DNA from: Palaemon carinicauda | Taxonomy: Eukaryota > Arthropoda > Malacostraca > Decapoda > Palaemonidae | Assembly: GCF_036898095.1 (NCBI RefSeq) | Contig: NC_090767.1 | Coordinates: 25,194,570 to 25,258,569 of the forward strand | Length of the DNA stretch: 64,000 bases | Reading direction: 5' to 3' | Shown: in pieces, positions 1 through 9,388 of the stretch | Layout of the letters: each line of letters opens with the position of its first letter | How positions within the stretch are numbered: position 1 is the stretch's first letter | Program-made: the position numbers and the translations under genes | Notes under the pieces: model-generated | The model's input: only the letters and a program-made list of their open reading frames with translations | Told to the model about the DNA's origin: nothing | The model's database searches: none

Positions 1-247
1 GGGGTACAGATAGACAAAGATATTTGGGGAACATCTCGACGAACGTATATAAGACTTCCCCCATGGCTCCCTGCTCGTTGATCATATGGTGTCCTATAGC
101 TAACATACTCTCGAGGACAAGGAGTACAGTATTAGCATCGAGCTTGCTTTCTTGTAGACATACTGTTATAGGGGAGTGCTCACGTATGAGGAGCTTAAGT
201 TGTTCATATTTCGCCCTTAAACCCTGGCAATTCCATTGCAGAATGGA
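1..247 (-). pseudogene. I-like non-LTR ORF2, 5' fragment (copy A1)
   Basis: Reading leftwards from about 247, the minus strand encodes the first residues of an apurinic-type endonuclease (WNCQGL, then CLQES with the catalytic Glu). It closely matches the start of ORF2 of element B at 17161-17399. The codon where B has its TTG start is CTG here. About 40 codons in, a few extra bases shift the frame relative to B, so this copy is broken. The rest of ORF2 lies beyond the left edge. ORF1 of the same element follows on the right, as expected for a minus-strand insertion. The match to B is seen directly; the I-like assignment is family knowledge. Confidence 0.8.
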
Positions 248-337
248 GGAAAGAACTATGTTTTATTTTTTGGAAGACACCTTGGATGAAGTCTTCCCAT
301 TGGCAATATTTGATCTAACAATATTTCCCGGAGGTAA

Positions 338-1872
338 CTATAGAGAGGATCTTGATATAGTGGGTTTTGTGTTTCTCTTTTTCTTTGTGTCCTTTTGATC
401 TAATTGTTGAGGAAGATGGTGGACCTCAACTTGAATTTCTGATTGGTTCAATTTACCTTCTAGTTGTTCAGAAACATCAGCAGACAAGATATCATATTTA
501 TTGGAAGTCGTGACTTTAATGTTTCTTATGGTAGGAGGCGAGAGGGAGGGAGGTCTCTCTCTTTTTCGATTAAAAGGTTGTGATCTGTCAGGTTTTTGCA
601 CCTTCCCCACTACGGGTTCACCAGGTAAATTGGTTTCGAGTGCAACCTCCATCAGATCAGGCAAGGAAACGGCCTGTGAGAGGTTTGTACTATTGTTTAA
701 AGTCGGAGTAGTTGGCTTTTGAATAATTTTCAGATCTTTAAGTGTCCGTTTTGATTTTTCCACAATTTCTGGATATAGATTTTCGATGGGACTTTCAACC
801 TCTTTAACTACTTTCATTTGTTTCTTTATCTTAGAAGTAGAGATATAATTTTCGTCTGTGTGGTTTGGCAAGTTTTTCTTCAGAACCATTGAAAAAGGTT
901 GCCCTGGTCTTATTTGCTTTTCAAGAGCTCTTTTACGAGCCTCTTTAAAAGTAACCCTTTCCATGGTCCTAATGGCCTGGATTTCTTTTCAAAAATAAAC
1001 TTTACACAGCTTTTAGATGTAGCTGGGTGTGCTTCCCCACAATGTATGCAATTAGGGTTTTCGATGCATACTCCATGACTACTTTTTCCACAGTTGGCAC
1101 AAACAGCTGGCTTATTGTTTAGTTTTTCTTTACATTTCTGGCTTAAATGGCCATACATTTGGCAATGATAACATCGCAATGGTGAAGGGATATATGGTTT
1201 TACCTTCAAAGATAACCATGCAGCTTTTATAACATTTGGTAATCGGCATTGATCAAATGTTATAATCAGAGTAGCAAGAGGGATACGTTGTTCTCCAACT
1301 CTCTTTCTCATTCTGACTACTTTAACTACTCCTTGATTTTTCAGTTCATCCTCTATTTCTTTCTCCTCTATATCCAACAATTCTGGAGCATATATCACAC
1401 CTCTACTCTGGTTGAAAGTAGGGTGCCAAACGCATTTTACGCTATGACCATTCAATGTTGTAAGTGTTTTTAACCTTTCACCTTGTAATGGGGACAGTGT
1501 CTCTATCAAGAGACTTCCATTTCCCTGGGGTAAAATTTTTGGCTGCCCTCCACATAAAGTAACTATTTCCCTATTAGCTTTAAAAACATTTATACGCTCA
1601 TTTCTTCCGTTTTCAAATTCCAAGATAAAAAATTTTTCATAATTCACTACTTCATAGTGACCAGGTAATACTTCTACTTTTCTATATCTTTCTGTACTGT
1701 CATCCTTTTTCACTCTCTCTCTCTTCTTCTCTAGCGTTTTATTATTCACATGACGTGAATAAGGTTCTAACGTTACAATGTTAGAACCCGAGTTGGAGCT
1801 GTCTGTACCGAGGTCCATGTTTGTATTTTCCAGGTCGTCAACAGAGGTGTTGGGTTTTTTTTGAAAAAGCAA
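338..1872 (-). pseudogene. I-like non-LTR ORF1 (copy A1), frameshifted
   Basis: Two overlapping frames (910-1872 and 338-964) form one ORF1, a nucleic-acid-binding nucleocapsid-like protein needed for RNP formation. The first frame carries a row of CCHC zinc knuckles (CYHCQMYGHLSQKC, then CANC..H..C and CIHC..H..C) near its C-terminus. The second continues with ERVTFKEARKRAL and a Pro/Ser/Lys-rich tail. The frames join at about 960-1000, where one A seems to be missing from an A-run. The tail from SLPDLME onward is nearly the same as the ORF1 tail of element B, but the zinc-knuckle half is clearly different from B and from A2. That makes this ORF1 look mosaic. Confidence 0.85.
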
Positions 1873-2450
1873 GCCGGGTTATCCACCTCTTATCGGAGGA
1901 TGTCAGTCCTCCTATCCCATGTGGCCCAACACGAGAAGAGGCTTCAGCGGGGACCAGTCCTCTATTAGAGAGGGGCTGCCTCTCTTAAGGTGGGCGTACA
2001 CTGGTCAGTGGGGGTAGTTAGCCCCTCCCACCGTCGACTCCAATGCCTGGCGTCACCCATTACCCGCAAATATGGGTGACTTAAGACCGGATCACTGGAG
2101 CCCGACTCTTAACAGACTTGGTCTGCACCCAATGGGGTCTGCCAGAGGGTGATGGCGTCTAAATTGGCACAGGTTGAGATGGAATGCAGTCCATCCCACA
2201 CACTGCCAAATCCAAAGCAGCATCCAAAGTAAAATCGAACATGCCAAAGTCGTCAACAATATCGAGCCCAAAAGGAAGAGATGGGAGAAAAAAAGAAATA
2301 ATCAAAAGTAAAAGAGAAAGTGCTGACTGATTTAGTTGGATCGACAGCTGGGCACCGACGTCCAATGGGAAGTAGTTCCCACTGTTCATTAGAGCCCAGC
2401 TGCTAATCCCTAAGCCCCCCATCCTCATCAAGGCTTCAGCATCTGGGGGG
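1873..2450 (-). other. 5' leader of non-LTR copy A1
   Basis: GC-rich untranslated stretch upstream of A1 ORF1. Its end, at about 2450, cuts into the ORF2 frame of element A2, so A1 was inserted into A2. The terminus shares the short string GCCTTGATGA with the 5' end of A2/B, suggesting a related 5' end. Short ORFs here look fortuitous. The exact boundary is uncertain by about 15 bp. Confidence 0.6.
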
Positions 2451-2462
2451 TCTTACAGCTTG

Positions 2463-2630
2463 CAAAGGAGGGGATCTACAAAAATGATAATTGAGTCCAG
2501 GATTAAATGGTTTGTCACTGATCTTAATTTCCTGTAGACAAATTACCTTCGTGTCTGAGTCCCTGGTTAAAGTTTTTATTTGCTCAATGCTAGTACTTAG
2601 ACATCTGCAATTCCACTGGATGATAGACAT
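2463..2630 (-). pseudogene. Non-LTR ORF2 N-terminal stub (copy A2), cut by A1
   Basis: The minus strand encodes about 55 residues of an endonuclease start (IIQWNCRCL, then CLQEI with the catalytic Glu). It stops where the A1 leader begins. The stub sits just downstream of ORF1 of the same element, the normal ORF1-ORF2 order. The rest of ORF2 must lie left of the window if A1 is a simple insertion. Confidence 0.75.
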
Positions 2631-2755
2631 TATCTTTTGTTATTATTTTTCTTTGTCTAATTTGTCTTTTGGGACTTTTCAGATGAAGCCATGTAAGGCC
2701 TGGAGATGGAAGGCTTTACTAGGCCACCACTCTTTTCTTTCTTTCTAGGATCTTT

Positions 2756-4463
2756 TTACAAGTCAACCTTAGGATCATGAGCAGTAGGGCACTTACCTGA
2801 CTTAGATGAAGGTGAGGATGATGGGGACCTTTTCCTCTTTGGAAGATCTTGTTTTCCAATCTCCATCAAATCAGGTAGAGATTCTGCCTGAGACGATACA
2901 TTTAAGGTGGTGGAAGCCACATTGGCTTCCTTGGAGGATTGTGCTAGAACTTCAACAGTTCGAGCACTTAACCCAGAAGGCTGGGCTACTACCTCTAGGG
3001 GAGATGCTCCTATCAGTGACAATACTTTTGGTGTGTTGGACACCATATTGACCTCTTTGGAGGTTTGTGCTCTGGCTTTTATAGCCTGAGCACTTGACCC
3101 AGATGGCTGGGCTACTACCACTAAGGGAGATGCACCTGACGGGCCAGGTGCTGCCACTGGTCCCCCTGTGGTAGTAAGGGGTAGTGGATTATAATCTTTT
3201 GTTGGCATCTTAACCGCGCGAGCAAAATTAAGTTGCCGATTGAGTAAATGCTTTGCATAACCTACACTTATATGTTCAGCATTTGCTTTCAAGATTGCAG
3301 CTTCTTCATTCTTGTATTCTCTACATCTTTTATCATTTGGTTTATGATTATCTTTACAGTTTGCACAGGTTGTATCTCTGTTGCATTGGCCATGTTCTAA
3401 CAAAGAACAGTTAATACAGATCTTCGTATTATTGCAGTACCGGGAAGGGTGACCGTACTTGAAACAATTAAAGCATTGTAAAGGCCTAGGTTTATATTCT
3501 CGAACACGTACTCTTTCATTCTCAATAATTATATGATCTGGTATAACAGGGGTTTCAAATGTTAAAACTACCATGCTTGTTTGAGGGATCTTACTTACTT
3601 TCCAAAATTTCTGGTTCTGAGAATTCATATAGATCTTTATCAAAAACTACTCCTTTACCATAGCTGAAGCTCATATGTGGTTTAATATCCTTAATAGGAT
3701 CAATTTCTGCAATCTTCATGCCACAAAGCATTTGAGCTTGAGTATCTGATTTTGCATTAATCAAAACAGATTGCTTACCATATCTACTAATATCCTTACT
3801 TTTAATTAAACCAACTTTTTTTTGTATAGATTTACTAATCTTATAATAGTTATAATTATCTATCTTTCCAGATGCAATTATCCATGTTGGGGGCTTGGGG
3901 GCTCTTACTTCTGGAAGTCTATGCTCTATTTCTTTTTCCATCCATTCTTCTGGTTTATATACCTCTAGGTGTCTTGGTGCTTTATCACATAAAGCCCCAG
4001 AAATCAAACAATTGTCAATTTTTATGCTCTCTAAATTTTTATTTGCTTCTAAAGCAATCTCAAAACTTGAAAATGATACCCAAGCTTCCCAAAAGCCTTT
4101 ACTACCATTAAGCTCCATTAAAATTTCTTTGATTGCTCCAAATCTACAGAAGGCTTCATGAATTATGTCATAGCTACAACCAATTGGTATGTTTTTTAAG
4201 TGGAGAATTTTCAGATTTTTTGTTGGATCTGGTAATGAGCCAGAACCAGAGAGTAAAGTATTACGGTTATTACAAGCATCATTTTCCACCAGTGCCGATA
4301 AATTGTCTTTAACAACACTGGTCAAAGAAGTATTGTTGGAGGAATCCTTTTTATTGCCGAGGTTGTCAACAGAGCTTTCCCTATTTAAACAAGCAGAAGT
4401 CGTCAACAGTGTCTGGGGTTCGCCATTTGATCCAGGGGTACGGGGAATATTAAGTTTACTCAT
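2756..4463 (-). pseudogene. I-like non-LTR ORF1 (copy A2), frameshifted
   Basis: Two frames, 3591-4463 and 2756-3643, make up an ORF1 that follows the layout of the intact ORF1 of element B. It has a Ser/Asn-rich start, an RRM-like region (LKNIPIGCSYDIIHEAFCRF onwards), a conserved block ending FSYGKGVVFDKDLYEF, and zinc knuckles (CFNCFKYGHPSRYC, CINC..H..C, CANC..H..C). The tail is Pro/Ser-rich and contains SLPDLMEIG. One frameshift at about 3600, just after the FSEPEIL block, separates the halves. The product would coat element RNA. Same family as B, but well diverged. Confidence 0.85.
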
Positions 4464-5233
4464 TAATTATTTTTTCAGGGGGAGGGAAGGGGTCATAATA
4501 ACAATGAAAAAAAAAACAATGGAAAAAAATATAGTTTAAGGGAGAGAAAAAATTAAGACTGTCTGAAATTCCAAAGACACCGTTAGCCTTTCCTGGAATT
4601 AATTTCTCCACCAATGACACCTGTGAAAGCTGCTTACCAAATGTCCACTCCCTACCCTACCACAAAGGGATGGTACCACTATGATTAAAGTGGCTCAAGT
4701 GTATGCCAAACCCGCTTGATGGGACTGAGAGCATTTCAAGAATACAATCATCCCCACTCTAATCATAGTGGCAGGCAAACCGGACAGAATGCCGAGAGTC
4801 CTATCTCTATAAAATCGCCAACCCCTGGAATCCGAAGGCCAAATTTCCTAAGAGATAGTTCCGCGTGCCAGTATGGGAATACTGACACTCCTAGGTGTCC
4901 AAACATTTTCGGGCAGTTGGCAAGACCACCACAGCTCCCACAATTGATTTTGAAATAAAAACCGATCATGGATACAATGTCCCCTCTAAAAAACCTGGAC
5001 AGTGAAATGGGTAAAAGAGTTTTGACAGCAAGGTTGGAGACAGCTGATAATTATGAAGGAGGAATAGGCAATAAGAGGTAATAGAAAAAGAATGAGAGAA
5101 ATTTAGAGTCAAACTGAGGAAAAGAAATTCCCCAGTTCGAGAGCCCTCTTGCCCGTCACAAGCCTTCAGCACGGGAATGATATGCCGTGCTGAAGCCCAA
5201 TGACTTCATCAAGGCATTCTCTCGTTAAGAGGG
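4464..5233 (-). other. 5' leader of non-LTR copy A2
   Basis: Untranslated leader upstream of A2 ORF1, homologous to the leader of element B at 19238-20052. Shared blocks include one near 4790-4850 and the last 100 bp. Both copies end with the same terminal bases (TTAAGAGGG on the plus strand), which fixes the 5' terminus at 5233. To the right, the sequence resumes the composite repeat found uninterrupted at 29356. Confidence 0.75.
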
Positions 5234-6290
5234 TGAGAAGTGGGAGAAAGTGGGCCAATCCCCCTCTTTCGATGAGGGGCATCAAATTAAGAAGTTCTTA
5301 TGGCCTCCACTAAGCCTAAATTAGCCCAGGCCATCCTAATTACAGAGGACAGGGCAACTCGTCTCATTCCTTTTGTCGCCTTGGACAATTCTACTGAGGT
5401 GGTCGTGGTCGGAGAGTTCACGTTAGGAAAGTCGTTCCCCTTATGACACCACTTGAGGGAAACCCCTGTCAAGTCACTGAACAAGGTGGCAACTCTACGG
5501 AGCAGATCCCTGGATGGTAGAGGTCTTTTGCTCCGGCCATTCCATCCCCTTCACCAAATGTTAACCTCCTCTCAATCAGATTACAAAGATCCAGTTATTG
5601 TACTTGAGAGGGTCAGCCACAGACCGTCTCTTACAGGACAAGGTTCAGACTATGCTGGGAAAGAATGCCATAGGAAGTCTATGACAGGTCTCCAGGCTTC
5701 TACTGCAACTTTTTCATGGTCAAAAAGTTGACAGAGGTTGGAGACCAGTCATCAACTTGTCTAATTTGAATTGTTTGGTTTTTCAAACACTATACAAAAT
5801 GGAAGAATCCCAGCACAGTCCTACAAGCAATCAGACAAAACAACCTCCTACTGGCCATAAACCTCAAAGATGTATACTTTCAACCCCCCCTCCCATCCAA
5901 GATCAAGAAAGTATCTGTGCTTTGTTCTTGGGGAAAGGAGATTCCAATTTAGAGTCCTTTGATTTGGCCTGTCTACAGCGCCACAAGTGTCCACAAGACA
6001 CTTCACTCAGGTGTAGTCCTGGGGTCATGTCACGGGCATCAGACTTTTCCATTGCCTTAACTATTAGCTGCTACTGGCAGAGTCCGAAGCTTAGACTCTA
6101 CACCGCAGTGACCTTCTGTTGAGTTTTATAAAGAACGTGGAGACTGGATAAATCTCGAAGTCAGTCCTTGATACTTAAAGTTGTCTCTGTAGTACAGTAC
6201 TTGGACATGAGTATCAAAACAGTCCAAGCAAGAGCACACTATAAAAGGTGGAGGCTGCTGTCGTTCCTCTTTGTACCTGACTTTGTTGCA
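5234..6290 (+). pseudogene. DIRS-like reverse transcriptase remnant P1
   Basis: Conceptual translation across several frames gives DIRS/Ngaro-type RT motifs in order: a GWRPVINLS-like block at about 5735-5765, a KMEE..TVLQAI-like block, a LKDVYFQ-like block near 5865, and SATSVH at about 5980. The YLDD box near 6055 reads LNY followed by a stop. Multiple frameshifts and stops make it non-coding. This is the left-truncated first half of composite block alpha-1; its upstream part was separated by insertion of A2 at 5234. A near-identical copy is at 29356-30415. Confidence 0.7.
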
Positions 6291-8017
6291 AAAATGCAAA
6301 ATCCATCAATTAATAATTGTTGATTTGACGCCTCCATTTCTTTGCTTAAGGAGCAACCTGATGACCCTGATGATCTGTTACTCTGCCCTGTTAGGGCTTA
6401 TACGCTTATACTGTACTTGAAGCGTACCAGATAGTGCTTTCCTACAGCACTACACCTTTTGTAAGTACGGAAAAGACGAAAAAGAAAGACGATAAGAACA
6501 ACAAAAGCTGATAAACACCAAGGGGAATCATCCTCTGAAATGAATCCTCAAACACAAGATGTCAGACGAATTGCTGCCACTCAGCGACCCAAGTTCTTAA
6601 AAGCTGGTTTGTTCCTATGAAAAAACAAATGAGTCATTCAAAATGTGTAAACTCTAGTGCACAAGATTTTATGGTTGATGAAAATTCATTGCAACCAATA
6701 TGGCATGCCCTACTTGCCTATGTGTAGAGTCGACAGGCTGTTACTTGAAGTGGGTAACCCACTCTAACTCCGGACGTGCCGACATCCATTTTTTATCTTT
6801 TTAAGTTCTCATCATTTTTAGGGTAATTCGTTCTCTTGTCTTTCAGAATGATTGCAAAGCAAGTGTGTGATGAGAACTTGTCCTGATGTGGAAGGACGTC
6901 TGTAGGGGACTTTCGAAGGGAGTTGATATCGCCTACTGTAATTCCTGAAATTCCCTTGACTGAGCCTCCGTTGTCGGGTCTGCCACCAGGCTAGCCAATG
7001 AAAGACAGTGAACACGTAATTATCCAGGTTTATTCTGGAAACGCAGATTCTTCTGCCCTCCATAATGATGTAGGAGATGCTACGCTGGGGGCTGATCCCC
7101 CTTGTTACCTCTTTATCCCTGGTCTTTCGGTGTACTCCAACTGATGCTCGCTGCACGATGGCTGAGGAGCGCCATGCTGCGCCATTTATTTCTCCAACTT
7201 TCAGTGCTCTGGACTCTTACAGCCAGCTGTTTACATAGGAACTGGGGTCTCAAAGCGAGTTCTCAGGTTTTATACACCTTTGGGTTCGCCTCTGAGGTGT
7301 AATCCCCACTTATACCTCGAGGGCCATGTCTTCGTGATGTCCAATGTATGCCAACTAAATCGTCTCCGACAGTAACATCAAAAGTGTTCTTTCAGGTGAA
7401 GTATACTCACCAAGTTCAACATCATGATTTTATCCTCAGGCCAGAGTGCCAACATAGTAGTGTGGCAAGTCATCAACAGCAACAAAGAGTAAGAGTTAGC
7501 GAGGCGTGTACGTCTTCATACTATTCAAGGGCGCATGAGAGGCGTCTGCCATACAGCAAGTTAGTGTTGAGTCTGTCAAACCACAATCTGGTCATTGAAG
7601 TTTAATTCCCTCTGCATCCACACCGCAAGTCCCAGCCAGAGTTAGTTAAGTGATTCCCCACTTGAGGCTCCAGGATGATGACCCAAAACAAGGCAGAATA
7701 GGGCATGCCATATTGGCTACTAGATCCACGATGATTCTTCATACGCCGTACCAACTTGCACGCTAAAGCATACCCATTTTAAATGACTCATGTTTGTGTA
7801 GCTACAAAAAATACATATTTTAAAATTTGTGATGTCTGGAAGAGAAACTATCTTACAGCACAATATATCTAAAGGATCGCATCAATAGGTCTTTGCACAC
7901 CTTTTCAATAGGACTTTTGGTAGCTGCACAGCAAGTGATGTAACAAGCCTAGGTCCTTACATGACAAGTAGTTTAATGTACAAGTTAGCTGTTTTATTTT
8001 TCTCTTTTCACCATCAT
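6291..8017. other. Non-coding spacer of block alpha-1
   Basis: No recognisable protein. The 112-codon minus frame at 6818-7156 has an intact counterpart at 30943-31281, but the two blocks are near-identical duplicates, so this is no evidence of selection. TATAAAA on the minus strand near 7270, AATAAA on the minus strand near 7030, and the pair TGTTACT (6739) / AGTAACA (ending 7377) leave open that 6739-7377 is a small solo LTR. No target duplication flanks it. Confidence 0.4.
6609..7805. mobile_element. Possible degenerate TIR element inside alpha-1
   Basis: Imperfect inverted arms of about 105 bp lie at 6609-6712 and 7699-7805. The clearest parts are an 18-bp perfect inverted match (tagggcatgccatattgg at 7699-7716 against 6695-6712) and a 17-bp near-match around AATGACTCAT (6626-6644 against 7775-7792). 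Other parts of the arms are poorly matched. No transposase is visible in the interior. The same structure recurs in alpha-2, so it predates the duplication. Confidence 0.45.
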
Positions 8018-8043
8018 CATCATCATCATTACTATTATTATTA

Positions 8044-8100
<57 letters not shown>
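8018..8100. repeat. (ATT)n microsatellite
   Basis: A short (CAT)n run followed by about 70 bp of nearly pure (ATT)n. It directly abuts the SINE-like repeat at 8101. Read on the minus strand, it would be the (AAT)n tail of that repeat. Confidence 0.95.
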
Positions 8101-8101
<1 letters not shown>

Positions 8102-8957
8102 AAGCTAAGCTACACCCCTAGTAGGAAAAGCAGGATGCTATAAGTCCAAGGGCTCCAACAGGAAAAAAAGCCTAGTGAGGAAAGGTAACAAGGAAATAAA
8201 CAAACTACAAGAGAACTAACAAAATAAAAAATAAAATATTTCAAGAACAAACTACATTAAATTAGATCTTTTACATATAAACATTGAAAACTTCAAAAAA
8301 AAAACCCAAAAGGAAGAGAAATAAGAAAGAATAGTGTGCCTGAGTGTACCCTAAAGCAAGAGATGTTTAACTTAGGAGAGTGAAAGACCATGGTACAGAG
8401 GCTATGGCACTACCCAAGACCAGAAAACAATGGTTTGATTTTGGAGTGTCCTTCTGGAAAAGCCGCTTACCATAGCTAAAGTCTCTCTTCTACCCTTACC
8501 CTTAAGAGGAAAGTATCCACTGAACAATTACAGTGCAGTAGTTAACCCCTTGAGCGAAGAAGAATTGTTCGGTAATCTCAGTCTTGTCAGATGTATGAGG
8601 ACAGAGGAGAAGTGTAAAGAATAGGCCAAACTATTCTGTGTACAGTATGTGTAGGCAAAGAAAAAATTAGATGTAACCAGAGAGAGGGATCCAATGTAAT
8701 ACTGTCTGGCCAGTCAAAGGACCCTATACCTCTCTAGCAGTAGTATCTCAACAGGTGGCTGGTGCCCTGGCCAACTTACTACTTACTACTGACGAGTAGT
8801 TTTTTTCTGTAGGTAGAAGTGTAGTCCTCACCTTCTTTTAAAGAGGGAACAATGTTTTTCAGTGCAAATGTTAAAACCATACACTAGCCTTTGTATGGTC
8901 GTTCCTAGACCCAGATAAGGATGCTAGAAACCTTAAAATCAATCAATCAATCAATCA
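8101..8957 (+). mobile_element. SINE-like repeat, copy 1, with (AATC)n 3' tail
   Basis: Non-coding repeat of about 850 bp, also present at 32282-33136 and, truncated, at 55895-56566. I recognise it from memory as a common decapod repeat. On the left it borders an (ATT)n array. On the right, plus strand, it ends with GGATGCTAGAAACC and a short (AATC)n run. That terminus resembles the 3' end of I-like element B (13581-13640, minus strand). I see no pol III A/B boxes. All copies here lie inside alpha blocks, so independent mobility cannot be shown from this window. Confidence 0.65.
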
Positions 8958-9019
8958 TAGACCCTGATATCATGATAGTGATACTCAACACAGAGACGTG
9001 ACCCATTATATCTTATTCT

Positions 9020-9381
9020 GGCAAAACACCTATCAACTTTGCGGGCAAGTCCAAAATAGAAGGATGACCTGGAGAGCGCGAGTAGTAGGTGTCGGTGGGG
9101 TAGCCCAACTGTTTTCTCTAGGGCCTGTCACGGCCCTCCCCTTTGATGAGGGGATTATCTAAATGGAAGACAGCCTGTGAATAGTGGTTTTCACACACAC
9201 TTGTTAAATACACGAAACCAACAAGGTGATCGCGCGAGGGTTGTAACCTCTGCATTCCATGCTTTTATCTTTCTCTAGTATATTTGGAAAATTTATATTA
9301 GAAAAGTGTAAAGAGGGACCCTTTTCACCGGGTGTCACAGGTCTCTCCCTAGAAATAGATTTTTCCTTCGTCAAAATCCCT
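9020..9381 (+). mobile_element. R repeat: DIRS family D terminal fragment
   Basis: This segment is absent from the matching position in alpha-2 (33190-33200) and alpha-3 (56575-56585). It is flanked by TTATTCT on both sides (9013-9019 and 9382-9388), a 7-bp target duplication. It matches 28400-28755, 55330-55660 and, inverted, 48206-48531, which are the terminal regions of DIRS family D. It has no coding content. Presence/absence and the flanking repeat are seen directly; the mechanism is not clear. Confidence 0.75.
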
Positions 9382-9388
9382 TTATTCT

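Noticed and set aside
24..398. 124-codon plus-strand frame
   Set aside because: Antisense to the ORF2 start and ORF1 end of non-LTR copy A1.
7961..8143. Plus-strand frame with long His and Tyr runs
   Set aside because: It is the translation of the CAT/ATT microsatellite; the counterpart at 32084-32290 gives poly-Ile in another frame.
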